In this document: positions 9,702 through 18,268 of the stretch, piece after piece
How the letters are laid out: every line of letters begins with the position of its first letter
Numbering within the stretch: the first letter of the stretch is position 1
NCBI RefSeq assembly: GCF_009496005.1
Contig: NZ_WIBF01000001.1
Location: 310,001 to 374,000 of the forward strand
DNA: 64,000 nucleotides
Direction of reading: 5' to 3'
Origin: Tritonibacter litoralis
Lineage (GTDB): Bacteria > Pseudomonadota > Alphaproteobacteria > Rhodobacterales > Rhodobacteraceae
The notes under the pieces: generated by a model
The model's database searches: none
Seen by the model: only the letters and a program-made list of their open reading frames with translations
What the model was told of the DNA's origin: nothing
Translations under genes and position numbers: made by a program

Positions 9702-9715
9702 GGTTAGGAAATTAC

Positions 9716-10426
9716 ATGGACGAGCAACACATAACATCGGCCTTCGACCGTGATCTTGAGGCGATGCAAGCCCAGATCATGAAAATGGGTGGCTTGGTTG
9801 AAGCGGCAATTATGGAAGCCGCAAGCGCGTTGGAAACCCGCGACGAAGAACTGGCACAGAAAGTCCTGGAAAATGACGCGGCAATTGATGGTCTCGAAGA
9901 GATCATCAATTCCGAAGCGGCACGGGTGATCGCTCTGCGGTCGCCAACAGCCGTGGACCTGCGTCTGATCCTCTCGGTTATGAAGATCGCCTCTAACCTG
10001 GAACGGGTTGGGGATTATGCGAAAAACATCGCCAAACGGACGGGTGTTCTGGCACAGACTGGCCACATCCTGGACAGCGGCGCAGCCCTGCGCCGGATGG
10101 CCCGCGAAGTTGAACTGATGCTCAAGGACGCCTTGGACGCCCATGTTCAACGCGATGCAGAACTGGCGCAAGACGTGATCAACCGCGATCTTGATGTCGA
10201 CCAGATGTACAACGCGATGTTCCGGGAATTCCTGACCTATATGATGGAAAACCCACAGAACATCACACCGTGCATGCACCTGCATTTCATCGCCAAGAAC
10301 ATCGAACGTATGGGGGACCACGTGACCGCGATTGCCGAACAGGTGATCTATGTGGTGGCTGGTGAAACTCCTGCCGAAGAGCGGGTCAAAGGCGACACCA
10401 CTTCGACTGCACCCCAGGAGGGTTAA
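9716..10426 (+). CDS. phoU: Phosphate signalling complex protein PhoU
   Basis: A 236-residue helical protein with two PhoU repeats. The first contains VEAAIMEAASALETRDEELAQKVLENDAAIDGLE and the second VELMLKDALDAHVQRDAELAQDVINRDLDVDQMYN. Each repeat is followed by a conserved block with Asp/Glu residues (LRLILSVMKIASNLERVGDYA; LHFIAKNIERMGDHVTAIAE), the metal-binding face known in the family. PhoU links the state of PstSCAB to PhoR and dampens the regulon when phosphate is plentiful. It begins 14 bases after pstB and phoB follows four bases later. Confidence 0.96.
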   Translation: MDEQHITSAFDRDLEAMQAQIMKMGGLVEAAIMEAASALETRDEELAQKVLENDAAIDGLEEIINSEAARVIALRSPTAVDLRLILSVMKIASNLERVGDYAKNIAKRTGVLAQTGHILDSGAALRRMAREVELMLKDALDAHVQRDAELAQDVINRDLDVDQMYNAMFREFLTYMMENPQNITPCMHLHFIAKNIERMGDHVTAIAEQVIYVVAGETPAEERVKGDTTSTAPQEG

Positions 10427-10430
10427 TTGA

Positions 10431-11120
10431 ATGTCAGCCGATCAGCCAACTGTTCTGGTCGTCGAAGACGAGCTCGCACAACGTGAGGTCCTTGCCTATA
10501 ACCTGGAAGCCGATGGCTTCCGGGTCGTAAAAGCGGAAAACGGCGAAGAAGCGCTGTTGATCGTCGACGAAGATACGCCGGATATCATTGTTCTGGACTG
10601 GATGATGCCGAACCTCAGCGGGATTGAGGTTTGCCGTCGTCTAAAAACCCGCCCAGATACACGTTCCATCCCGATCATCATGTTGTCAGCCCGATCCGAG
10701 GAGGTGGACAAGGTCCGCGGCCTTGAAACCGGTGCCGATGATTATGTGGTCAAACCCTATTCCGTGATCGAATTGATGGCCCGGGTGCGGACGCAACTGC
10801 GCCGCGTCCGTCCGGCAACGGTTGGGATGCGATTGGAGTTTGAGGATATCATCCTCGATTCTGAAACCCACAAGGTCAGCCGCAGTGAAAAGCCTCTGAA
10901 GCTCGGACCAACCGAGTTTCGCCTGCTGTCGACCTTTATGGAAAAGCCGGGCCGGGTCTGGAGCCGCGAACAGCTGCTGGACCGGGTCTGGGGGCGTGAC
11001 ATCTATGTGGATACTCGCACGGTTGACGTCCATATTGGCCGTTTGCGTAAAGCTCTGACCCAACATGGTGGCGCGGATCCCGTGCGTACTGTCCGGGGTG
11101 CTGGCTACGCGCTGGGTTAA
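10431..11120 (+). CDS. phoB: Phosphate regulon response regulator PhoB
   Basis: A 229-residue OmpR-family regulator. The receiver domain has the phosphorylation site D56 in IIVLDWMMP, with acidic residues in VVEDE near residue 11 and K in YVVKPYS. The winged-helix DNA-binding domain (about 130-229) carries LGPTEFRLLSTFMEKPGRVWSREQLLDRVWGRDIYVDTRTVDVHIGRLRKAL, the recognition helix of PhoB. It closes the pst operon, so activation from the Pho box at 4816-4844 gives positive autoregulation. No clear T-tract terminator follows, only a hairpin overlapping the end of the converging LysR gene. Confidence 0.95.
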   Translation: MSADQPTVLVVEDELAQREVLAYNLEADGFRVVKAENGEEALLIVDEDTPDIIVLDWMMPNLSGIEVCRRLKTRPDTRSIPIIMLSARSEEVDKVRGLETGADDYVVKPYSVIELMARVRTQLRRVRPATVGMRLEFEDIILDSETHKVSRSEKPLKLGPTEFRLLSTFMEKPGRVWSREQLLDRVWGRDIYVDTRTVDVHIGRLRKALTQHGGADPVRTVRGAGYALG

Positions 11121-11127
11121 AACCTTT

Positions 11128-11156
11128 GATCCGTTGCCTCATCGGGGCAGCGGATC
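11128..11156. terminator. Hairpin between converging phoB and LysR genes
   Basis: GATCCGTTGCC (11128-11138) pairs with GGCAGCGGATC (11146-11156) through one wobble pair, with a seven-base loop. There is no good T tract on either side. It overlaps the last codons of the LysR gene, so it is a weak shared terminator at best. Confidence 0.5.
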
Positions 11157-12053
11157 CTCTGCTTGGGCCTGAGGTGCCAGCCAGTCGCGGAACTTTGTCA
11201 ATCCAGGATGCCGATTATTGCCACGTGCCCACATCAGGTAATAGGCCCCTCCGGTCTCAATCGCACGATCATAAAGCGCCACAAGCCGACCGGTCGCCAC
11301 ATCCTGCTCCACCAAATAATCCGGCATCAGGGCAACACCCATCCCATGCTGTGCGGCCTGGCTGATCGTCGCAAACTGATCAAACACCGCCCCATCCAAT
11401 GGCTGATCAATCGGCACACCAACAGCGGCAAACCATTCCTTCCAGGCGGTGGGACGCGTCTGAATATGCAGCAAGGGGCAGCTGGCAAGGTCCTGCGGGC
11501 CGTTCAAGTTGCGCCCCGCAAAGAAGTCTGGCGAACACACGGGCAACAATTGTTCATGGCGCAAAAGCATACCTTCACTATGGGGCCAATCCCGTGCGCG
11601 ACCGTAGTGAAGTGCTGCGTCAAAGCTCTCGGTTGCAAAGGAAAACGGTTGCAGTCGCGTCGCCATATTGATCGTCACATCCGGATGCAGCCGGGCAAAG
11701 TCGGGCAGGCGGGGCATCAACCACCGCATGCCAAAGGCCGGTAAAATTGCCAGATGCAGGGTTCCTGCCACGGGCTCCTGAACCAGATTGTGGGTCGCCT
11801 GCGCAATTGTTGTCAAAGCCTGACGGATCTCTGCCGCAAAATCCCCAGCCCGATCCGTCAGCCGCAGCTGTTTCTGACTACGATCCACCAGATCCACCCC
11901 CATTTGCGCTTCCAGCGATTGAAGCTGTCGGCTGATGGCCCCTTGGGTCAGATTAAGATCGCCGGCCGCCGCTGACGCGCTGCCCAACCGATCCAAGGCT
12001 TCAACCGCGCGCAGGGCCGCCATAGAGGGGAAATATCGTCGAGGAGCTACCAT
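11139..12053 (-). CDS. LysR-family regulator, probable GcdR (glutarate pathway)
   Basis: A 304-residue regulator of the GcvA-like LysR type. The N-terminal winged helix is clear (SMAALRAVEALDRLGSASAAAGDLNLTQGAISRQLQSLEAQMGVDLVDR), followed by the two-lobed effector-binding domain from about residue 90. The start at 12053 places YFPSMAALRA at the usual distance; longer TTG or ATG starts add 10 or 3 residues. It is divergent from glutaryl-CoA dehydrogenase 102 bases away, the arrangement in which LysR activators of glutarate and lysine catabolism (GcdR) are found. The partner is inferred from position; the effector is unknown. Confidence 0.82.
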   Translation of the reverse strand: MVAPRRYFPSMAALRAVEALDRLGSASAAAGDLNLTQGAISRQLQSLEAQMGVDLVDRSQKQLRLTDRAGDFAAEIRQALTTIAQATHNLVQEPVAGTLHLAILPAFGMRWLMPRLPDFARLHPDVTINMATRLQPFSFATESFDAALHYGRARDWPHSEGMLLRHEQLLPVCSPDFFAGRNLNGPQDLASCPLLHIQTRPTAWKEWFAAVGVPIDQPLDGAVFDQFATISQAAQHGMGVALMPDYLVEQDVATGRLVALYDRAIETGGAYYLMWARGNNRHPGLTKFRDWLAPQAQAEDPLPR

Positions 12054-12054
12054 G

Positions 12055-12071
12055 TATGACATATGCTCATA
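12055..12071. promoter_or_regulatory. Candidate LysR operator
   Basis: TATGA and TCATA form an inverted repeat separated by seven bases (CATATGC), immediately upstream of the LysR start and 85 bases before gcdH. LysR regulators usually bind short dyads of T-N11-A form in such divergent spacers. Confidence 0.45.
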
Positions 12072-12155
12072 CAAATCAGCCAAAGTCTCGTTTTTAATTG
12101 CGCCTTTGTCGGGTTACCCTTGCGACAACGTTAATTTTCCCATCGGAGCTTCCCT

Positions 12156-13379
12156 ATGCTTGACGACAAACCTACGCTGCGCGCCAAAGATGCCCCTGAT
12201 CTGGGCAAGTTCACCTGGGACGATGCCTTTCGTCTGGAGGACCAGTTAAGCGAAGAAGAGCGGATGATCGCGGCTTCTGCACGCGCCTATGCCGAGGAAA
12301 AGCTGGCCCCGCGTGTCCTGGACGCCTTTGAGGAAGAGACAACCGACCCTGCCATTTTCAAAGAGATGGGCGAGATGGGGCTGTTGGGCGTGACCCTGCC
12401 CGAAGAATATGGCGGGCTTGGCGCGGGCTACGTTGCCTATGGTCTGGTCGCACGGGAGATCGAACGGGTGGACTCCGGCTACCGCTCCATGATGTCGGTT
12501 CAAAGCTCCTTGGTGATCTATCCCATTTACGCATACGGAAGCCAGGCGCAGCGGCAGAAGTACCTTCCGAAACTGGCCAGCGGTGAATGGATCGGCTGTT
12601 TTGGCCTGACCGAACCCGACGCGGGGTCAGATCCTGCATCGATGAAGACCCGGGCCGAAAAGATCGAGGGTGGATATCGTCTGACCGGGTCGAAAATGTG
12701 GATTTCAAACGCGCCGATTGCCGATGTTTTTGTAGTTTGGGCCAAATCAGATGCGCATGGCGGTAAGATCCGTGGCTTTGTGCTCGACAAAGGCACCAAA
12801 GGTTTGAGCGCACCAAAAATCGCCAACAAAGCCTCGCTGCGCGCATCCATCACTGGCGAGATTGTCATGGACAATGTCGAAGTCGGCGAAGAGGCACTGT
12901 TGCCCAATGTACAAGGGCTGAAAGGTCCCTTTGGATGTTTGAACCGCGCGCGTTACGGGATCTCTTGGGGTACAATGGGTGCAGCAGAGGCCTGCTGGCA
13001 TTCTGCGCGCCAATATGGGTTGGACCGGATCCAATTTGGCCGTCCGCTGGCAAACACACAGATCTTCCAGCTGAAGCTTGCGAATATGCAAACCGAGATC
13101 ACCTTGGGACTGCAGGCCTCATTACGGGTCGGGCGTTTGATGGATGAGGCCAATGCAGCGCCTGAAATGATCTCATTGATCAAGCGCAACAACTGCGGCA
13201 AGGCGCTTGAGATTGCGCGCATGTCCCGCGATATGCATGGCGGCAACGGCATCAGTTATGAATTCGGGGTGATCCGCCACATGATCAACCTTGAGACGGT
13301 GAACACTTATGAGGGCACCCATGACGTGCATGCTTTGATTTTGGGTCGGGCCCAAACCGGTCTGCAAGCGTTCTATTGA
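12156..13379 (+). CDS. gcdH: Glutaryl-CoA dehydrogenase
   Basis: A 407-residue flavoprotein acyl-CoA dehydrogenase that oxidises and decarboxylates glutaryl-CoA to crotonyl-CoA in lysine, hydroxylysine and glutarate breakdown. Visible features are [21 protein letters not shown] and [21 protein letters not shown] (FAD and substrate region) and the C-terminal [21 protein letters not shown], nearly identical to the end of mitochondrial GCDH, with the catalytic base E386. The [18 protein letters not shown] segment is also specific to GCDH. The divergent LysR gene probably controls it. A hairpin follows the stop. Confidence 0.95.
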   Translation: MLDDKPTLRAKDAPDLGKFTWDDAFRLEDQLSEEERMIAASARAYAEEKLAPRVLDAFEEETTDPAIFKEMGEMGLLGVTLPEEYGGLGAGYVAYGLVAREIERVDSGYRSMMSVQSSLVIYPIYAYGSQAQRQKYLPKLASGEWIGCFGLTEPDAGSDPASMKTRAEKIEGGYRLTGSKMWISNAPIADVFVVWAKSDAHGGKIRGFVLDKGTKGLSAPKIANKASLRASITGEIVMDNVEVGEEALLPNVQGLKGPFGCLNRARYGISWGTMGAAEACWHSARQYGLDRIQFGRPLANTQIFQLKLANMQTEITLGLQASLRVGRLMDEANAAPEMISLIKRNNCGKALEIARMSRDMHGGNGISYEFGVIRHMINLETVNTYEGTHDVHALILGRAQTGLQAFY

Positions 13380-13392
13380 ACATTTTTGCAAA

Positions 13393-13424
13393 GCAGGAAT
13401 GCAAAACCGGGTTTGCGTTCCTGC
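13393..13424 (+). terminator. Hairpin after gcdH
   Basis: GCAGGAATGCAAAACC (13393-13408) pairs with the near-complement ending at 13424 (GGTTTGCGTTCCTGC), with one bulge and one mismatch. ATTTGTTAA follows, a poor T tract. It may end gcdH transcripts. The same bases also hold two copies of the TGCAAA motif repeated through this gap. Confidence 0.5.
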
Positions 13425-13919
13425 ATTTGTTAACAGCACAGCTGACAAAGTCTGGTAATTAGATCAGCCGTAAATGTTAACCCAGGTCCATGCAGCCACG
13501 AAACCGCAAAACTAGATTTGCAATACCGCAAGACACAGCAGGCATTGCAAAATCACACCCAAGAGTAGCGCGTCAGCACGTCTATTTTGCAAACTCGCAA
13601 CGAACTGTTGGCGTGTTTCGAAGTGATCAACAATGCTTCTTCAGAGATATCAACGCATGCATAGCCCGATATTCGGGTAAACTGTGCCAAATGGCACCAT
13701 ACATGCAAAACAAATCTCTACATTACGATATCATTCCGACTTTTATGCAAAACATGGAAATCACTGGCCGAACCCACCGTCAAATGCCTTGAAAGCTTTC
13801 GTTCAGGTAAACACAGACGATCCAAAACGCAATTGAAGGCGGGTTTTATGGTTAACGCCATTGCGTTCGTGCGATGCCAACCGCCTGGGATCGCCCCTCA
13901 CTTTTGCAATTATTACGCC

Positions 13920-13934
13920 TTAACAAAAGGTTAA
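13920..13934. promoter_or_regulatory. Perfect CtrA-type box
   Basis: TTAACAAAAGGTTAA matches the CtrA consensus TTAA-N7-TTAA exactly. It lies between converging genes, 27 bases beyond the response-regulator stop, where no known promoter is expected. Confidence 0.45.
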
Positions 13935-13960
13935 ACCAATTTTAAAGCATAAGACGAACC

Positions 13961-14677
13961 TCAGGACAACTCCACCTCTGCCGCCAGAATATAGCCTTCA
14001 CCGCGAATGGACTGGATCAAAGACACATCCGCACCCGTGGGATCAATCTTGCGCCTGAGGCGAGAGATATGCGCGTCCACCGCCCGATCGGTAATCGTCA
14101 CTGATTTTCCATACAGCGTATCCATAATCTCATCCCGGCTGAGCAAACGCCCCGCACGTCCAACCAACGCCGACAAAAGAGCAAATTCAGCCCCAGTCAA
14201 TGAGATGGGCCGATTGCTGTCCTCCCGCTCCAAAGTGCGTTTCGCGAGATCAAGGTGCAGGCCAGAAAACCGCGCATGAGAGTGATCTGCGGCGCTGCTG
14301 CCCTGTATGGCTGGTTCCATCCGGCGCATCACCGCCTTGATCCGCGCCAGCAACTCGCGCGGTTCATAGGGTTTGGTCAGATAATCATCCGCCCCCAGTT
14401 CAAGACCAACAATCCGGTCAAACACTTCATCCCGTGCGGTCAGCATAATCACCGGCGTCTTGGCGGTTCTTCGAATATCTTTCAGAATATCAAACCCATC
14501 GGCATCCGGCAGATTGAGATCCAGAACCAGAAGATCAACCAAATGAGGATCAAACATGGCGCGCGCCTGCGCCCCGGATGTTGCGACCTGAACCTTGAAC
14601 CCGTGTTTGTCCAAAAACCGGGACAAAAAGGCGGTTAATTGCATGTCATCGTCAACAACCAGGATTTTCTGATCCAT
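13961..14677 (-). CDS. OmpR-family response regulator
   Basis: A 238-residue regulator. The receiver domain has VVDDD near residue 9, phosphorylation site D53 in LVLDLNLPDADG, and K in YLTKPYEPRELLARI. The winged-helix effector domain (about 135-235) carries ISLTGAEFALLSALVGRAGRLLSRDEIMDTLYGKSVTITDRAVDAHISRLRRKID. It is similar in style to TorR-type regulators. It diverges from the hybrid kinase at 14745, 67 bases away, which makes the two a probable pair. Because the kinase gene leads straight into the Rieske/molybdopterin operon, this regulator is a candidate controller of that operon, by position only. Confidence 0.88.
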   Translation of the reverse strand: MDQKILVVDDDMQLTAFLSRFLDKHGFKVQVATSGAQARAMFDPHLVDLLVLDLNLPDADGFDILKDIRRTAKTPVIMLTARDEVFDRIVGLELGADDYLTKPYEPRELLARIKAVMRRMEPAIQGSSAADHSHARFSGLHLDLAKRTLEREDSNRPISLTGAEFALLSALVGRAGRLLSRDEIMDTLYGKSVTITDRAVDAHISRLRRKIDPTGADVSLIQSIRGEGYILAAEVELS

Positions 14678-14744
14678 CTCAAACCTCTGCGTTGCAGCTG
14701 CGATTACTGTTGTCGGAAAATTCCTTAAACCGCAGTGAGCGTAA

Positions 14745-17000
14745 ATGGCCCAAATGATCGCAGTCCCGAAACGATTTTATGCAATTGGAATCGCGGCATT
14801 TTTGATGATCTTGCTGTCATCGGGCCTGGGCGTCTACCTTGGAATGGAGACGCAACATAAATTTCGCGAAGTCGAAGCCAGCTGGGTGGATCACAACGGT
14901 GATGTTGGTCAAAAAGGCGTCTGGATCAGCACAATCCGCGGGCATTTGGGGTATGGCGGGATCATCCACAATTTTAAAAACTACGTCTTGCGGCGGGATC
15001 CTGCATACCTGGAAACAGCGGTACAACAGGTCACACAGTTCAACACGGTGATCGAAGAGTATCTGGCCCATAGCCAGGACCCAAATGAACGTAAGGCCCT
15101 CAGGATCTTGCAAGACACCATTGCGATTTATGACGCGAATTTTGCAGTGGCACAAAGCGGCGTGCGGGAAGGTATCAGCACGCAGGCTTTGGATCAGATG
15201 GTCAAAGTGGATGACAGCGCCGCAAAGCTAGCGCTGGCACAGCTTGAGAAAACCTGGACGGATGCGCGACTTGCCTCCACCACGCGTGTGTTTGCCGCTG
15301 TGGAAGAGGGGCGCGCGCTTATTGCGGTGGGTTTTGCCTCCGTCGCGGGCCTAGTGCTGGCGTCGATTTCCATTGGCACCATTATATATCTGATGTTTCA
15401 CGATATGGGCCACACGTTAAACCGCTTGTCCGATGAATTGGACGCACGACGCGCCGCCGAAGCCTCAGAACATCGCTTGGCCAGTGTGGTGGAACAAAGC
15501 CCCGCGACCATCATTATCACGGATCGCAACGCCAAAATTCTTTATGCTAACAAGCGGTTCTTGGAGGTGACCGGCTGGAGCAGTGCTGAGATCTTTGGAA
15601 AATCGCCAAAGTTCCTGCAGTCCGGCGATACCAGCGATGACACCTACCTCGACCTGCGCCAGGCCCTTGAGGAGGGGCGCGATTGGCATGGAACGTTTCG
15701 TAATCGCAAAAAGGACGGCGGGATCTATTGGACCGACACTTTGATCTTGCCCCTGCGCGGCCCCGATGGCGAGGTGCACAGTTTTGTCGGCATCGGAGAA
15801 GACATCACCGAACGCAGACAGGCGCGGGAACAGGTGGCGCGGGCTCAAAAGCTTGAGGCGGTGGGGCTGCTGGCGGGTGGCATCGCGCATGATTTCAACA
15901 ATGTCCTGACCACCATCATCGGGGCAGCACATTTGGCGGCGCTCGACGCCCCCGAGGGCAGCGATTTGGCAGGTGAGATCGATCAAATCGAGATTGCAGC
16001 CAAACGTGCCCAAAGCCTGGTGCGCGGATTGTTGACCTTTGCGCGGCGCGAACCCGGTCAGTCCCAACCCGTTGATCTGGATGTCATCACGCAGGAAGTG
16101 CAGCGCTTGCTGCGGGCTTCGGTTCCGCCGACACTGCGGATTGAGGTTGATCAGACGGACGGTCCGCATGGCGTTTTGGCCGATCCAACCCATCTGCATC
16201 AGATTGTGATGAACATTGTTCGAAACGCAGCCGAAGCGATTGGCGTTCATGAGGGCGTTGTGCGTCTTACGGCCCATCGCGTAACCGAAACACCAGATGG
16301 GTTGAGACCGCTCAAAGCAGGATGGATGCGGTTGACCATTCAAGACAACGGCCCCGGCATGTCGGCAGAGGTGCGCAGGCGTCTGTTTGACCCATTTTTC
16401 ACCACAAAACCCCTTGGGAAAGGGTCCGGGCTTGGGCTGGTGGTGGTCGCAGGCCTGGTGGAAGAGATGGGAGGTCGCGTGCTGGTGGACAGCGTGCAAG
16501 GGCAGGGCGCACGTTTTGATATTTTCTTGCCCGCGACGGATCTGACAACGGTTCCGGACAGCGGCTCAGAGGCGCAACTGCCTCGTGGCAAGGAGCGGAT
16601 CCTGGTGGTGGATGATGAGACCGAAATTGCGGCGACCTGGCGGCGCCTGTTGATGCGGCTGGGCTACCGAGTGGAGGCCTATACCTCGCCCGTGATTGCG
16701 CTGGAGAAATATGCAGCGGATCCCGGACGGTTTGATGCGGTGATCACGGATATGGTGATGCCGGACATGTCCGGCGCAACCCTTGCGACACAAATCCGGC
16801 GACTGCGGCCGGGGCTGCCGGTGATCATCTGCACGGGATACTCCCCCTCTGCCATCAACGTGGAAGGCCCAGCGCCGGTGGTGCTGGACAAACCCGTGGA
16901 TCCGGCCCGTCTTGCCCAGCAATTGCGCAGCGTGTTGGACCCGCCGGTATCACAGGCCAAGCCGCCGTCACAAACCGTAACACTTCAGAACGTTTTGTAA
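14745..17000 (+). CDS. Hybrid sensor histidine kinase (PAS-HisKA-HATPase-REC)
   Basis: A 751-residue membrane kinase. It has a first helix near residues 10-30, a periplasmic helical region (about 31-185) containing the segment GYGGIIHNFKNYVLRRD, and a second helix at about 190-215. A PAS domain (about 240-360, ending GIGEDITERRQ) is followed by HisKA with phospho-acceptor H382 in GGIAHDFNNVLTT, HATPase (DNGPGMSAEV, GKGSGLGLVVVAGL) and a C-terminal receiver with D669 in ITDMVMP. The periplasmic input domain suggests sensing of an extracellular compound; the ligand is unknown. It runs in the same direction as the next operon, 183 bases ahead of it, so it may sense that operon's substrate. Confidence 0.87.
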   Translation: MAQMIAVPKRFYAIGIAAFLMILLSSGLGVYLGMETQHKFREVEASWVDHNGDVGQKGVWISTIRGHLGYGGIIHNFKNYVLRRDPAYLETAVQQVTQFNTVIEEYLAHSQDPNERKALRILQDTIAIYDANFAVAQSGVREGISTQALDQMVKVDDSAAKLALAQLEKTWTDARLASTTRVFAAVEEGRALIAVGFASVAGLVLASISIGTIIYLMFHDMGHTLNRLSDELDARRAAEASEHRLASVVEQSPATIIITDRNAKILYANKRFLEVTGWSSAEIFGKSPKFLQSGDTSDDTYLDLRQALEEGRDWHGTFRNRKKDGGIYWTDTLILPLRGPDGEVHSFVGIGEDITERRQAREQVARAQKLEAVGLLAGGIAHDFNNVLTTIIGAAHLAALDAPEGSDLAGEIDQIEIAAKRAQSLVRGLLTFARREPGQSQPVDLDVITQEVQRLLRASVPPTLRIEVDQTDGPHGVLADPTHLHQIVMNIVRNAAEAIGVHEGVVRLTAHRVTETPDGLRPLKAGWMRLTIQDNGPGMSAEVRRRLFDPFFTTKPLGKGSGLGLVVVAGLVEEMGGRVLVDSVQGQGARFDIFLPATDLTTVPDSGSEAQLPRGKERILVVDDETEIAATWRRLLMRLGYRVEAYTSPVIALEKYAADPGRFDAVITDMVMPDMSGATLATQIRRLRPGLPVIICTGYSPSAINVEGPAPVVLDKPVDPARLAQQLRSVLDPPVSQAKPPSQTVTLQNVL

Positions 17001-17126
17001 GCCTGCCCGCAACACTTGGCGTTTCACGATTGGATAAACCGATTGCGTGGAACAACCCGGCCACTCGCCTGCGGCCGGGACGCAAGCCAGGGTGCAGCAT
17101 GCACCGGCCAGCTTTGTCTGACCCTT

Positions 17127-17174
17127 CTGTCCAGTCCCCGCAGGCACACAGCATTCCGCTGATCGGCTGGACAG
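17127..17174 (+). promoter_or_regulatory. Inverted repeat reaching the ribosome-binding site of the Rieske/Mo operon
   Basis: CTGTCCAG (17127-17134) is complementary to CTGGACAG (17167-17174), which runs into the AGGAGG ribosome-binding site of the first operon gene. Pairing across 32 bases could cover that site. A second short dyad, GTGCAGCATGCAC, lies at 17092-17104. Both are candidates only. Confidence 0.3.
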
Positions 17175-17183
17175 GAGGTCAAA

Positions 17184-18257
17184 ATGATCCGAACACTCAC
17201 CTTGATGGGCGCTTTGTTGGCGGGCACGGCCGCCATCGCGCAGGACACGGTGCCCATTCCCCCGATCGATGTCGACGCTGCGCGGGCTGAACTGGGCAAA
17301 CGGATGTTTTACGACACCCGCCTGTCAGGCGATGCAAGCCTTGCCTGCGCCAGCTGTCACGACCCGGCGCGCGCCTTTACCGACGGCGAAGCGCTGTCCG
17401 CGGCTTATACCGGCGCTGCGCATTTCCGCAACGCCCCAACCCTGGCCAACGTCGGCTACCGCGGCGCGTGGATGCATGACGGTCGTCTGGGCACCAATTT
17501 GAACGATGTCGCGCGTGAGATGATCACCGAGACCTATCTGATGAATATGGACATGCGCATCATGCAGGAACGCATGAAGCAAGACCCGGTTTATGTGGAG
17601 ATGTTCAAGGCGGCTGGCATGTCCGAACCCTCAAACGGCGGGGCTCGCAATGCGCTGATGGACTTTATGAAAACCATCGTGTCCCGCGGCGCTCCGGTGG
17701 AAACCGGTGACTTGTCCGAGGCCGCCCAGCGCGGGCAGGTTGTGTTTGAAGGCAAAGGCCAGTGCGCATCCTGCCACACCGGCGCGCGCTATACCGATGA
17801 TCAGGTCCATAACACCGGCGTTCCTGGCAATGCGGAGATCTGGGCAGATCCCGAACGCCATTCCGCCTTTGTCACCTATGCCAAGTTCATGGGTGTCGAG
17901 AACTATATGAACCTGCGCGAAGATCTGGGTGCCTTTATCCGCACCCATGAAGACGACAGCAAACGCACCTTCCTGACCCCGACCTTGCGCGAGCTGACAT
18001 ATACAGCGCCTTACATGCACAACGGTGTGTTCGAAACACTGGAAGAGGTTGTGGCCTTCTACAACCAAGGTGGCGGTGATGATCCCCTGAAAGACGACCG
18101 CCTGAAGCCCCTGAACCTGAGCGATCAGGAACAGTCTGATCTGGTGGAATACCTCAAAGCCATGTCGGGCGAGAGCTTCGACATCGATGCCTATGTCTGG
18201 CGCGAAGACGATTTTGACTACGTGCTGATCAATGACTGGCTGAACGCAACCAACTGA
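17184..18257 (+). CDS. Di-heme cytochrome c peroxidase family protein, IdrP-like (first)
   Basis: A 357-residue exported protein with a Sec signal peptide (about residues 1-19). Two c-type heme sites are visible, CASCH at 55-59 and CASCH at 194-198, as in bacterial di-heme peroxidases and MauG. A YMHNG motif at 277-281 offers a distal methionine. Family members reduce hydrogen peroxide in the periplasm. It opens a four-gene operon (gaps of 11, 16 and 12 bases) with a second di-heme peroxidase, a Rieske protein and a molybdopterin enzyme, the gene set of the iodate reductase IdrAB-P1P2. There the peroxidases are thought to remove peroxide or reactive iodine intermediates. AGGAGG precedes the ATG. 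Confidence 0.85.
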   Translation: MIRTLTLMGALLAGTAAIAQDTVPIPPIDVDAARAELGKRMFYDTRLSGDASLACASCHDPARAFTDGEALSAAYTGAAHFRNAPTLANVGYRGAWMHDGRLGTNLNDVAREMITETYLMNMDMRIMQERMKQDPVYVEMFKAAGMSEPSNGGARNALMDFMKTIVSRGAPVETGDLSEAAQRGQVVFEGKGQCASCHTGARYTDDQVHNTGVPGNAEIWADPERHSAFVTYAKFMGVENYMNLREDLGAFIRTHEDDSKRTFLTPTLRELTYTAPYMHNGVFETLEEVVAFYNQGGGDDPLKDDRLKPLNLSDQEQSDLVEYLKAMSGESFDIDAYVWREDDFDYVLINDWLNATN

Positions 18258-18268
18258 GGAGAGGGACC

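Larger units (their letters stand above)
13380..13960. other. Gene-free convergent gap with clustered TTTGCAA motifs
   Basis: 581 bases between the converging gcdH and response-regulator genes. TTGCA or TGCAA occurs at eight places: 13385-13392 and 13586-13593 (both full TTTGCAAA), about 13400, 13517, 13545, 13704, 13746 and 13902. About one is expected by chance in this length. Three copies read ATGCAAAAC. The region is AT-richer than its neighbours. A 100-codon open frame (13490-13792) uses codons rare in the neighbouring genes (AGA, ATA, CGA) and lacks a ribosome-binding site, so it is not annotated. Motif function is unknown; the core resembles sites of RamB/PccR-type acyl-CoA regulators. 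Confidence 0.6.

Noticed and set aside
13490-13792. 100-codon open frame in the convergent gap
   Set aside because: Codons rare in neighbouring genes, no ribosome-binding site, no recognisable family, and it runs through the TGCAAA array.
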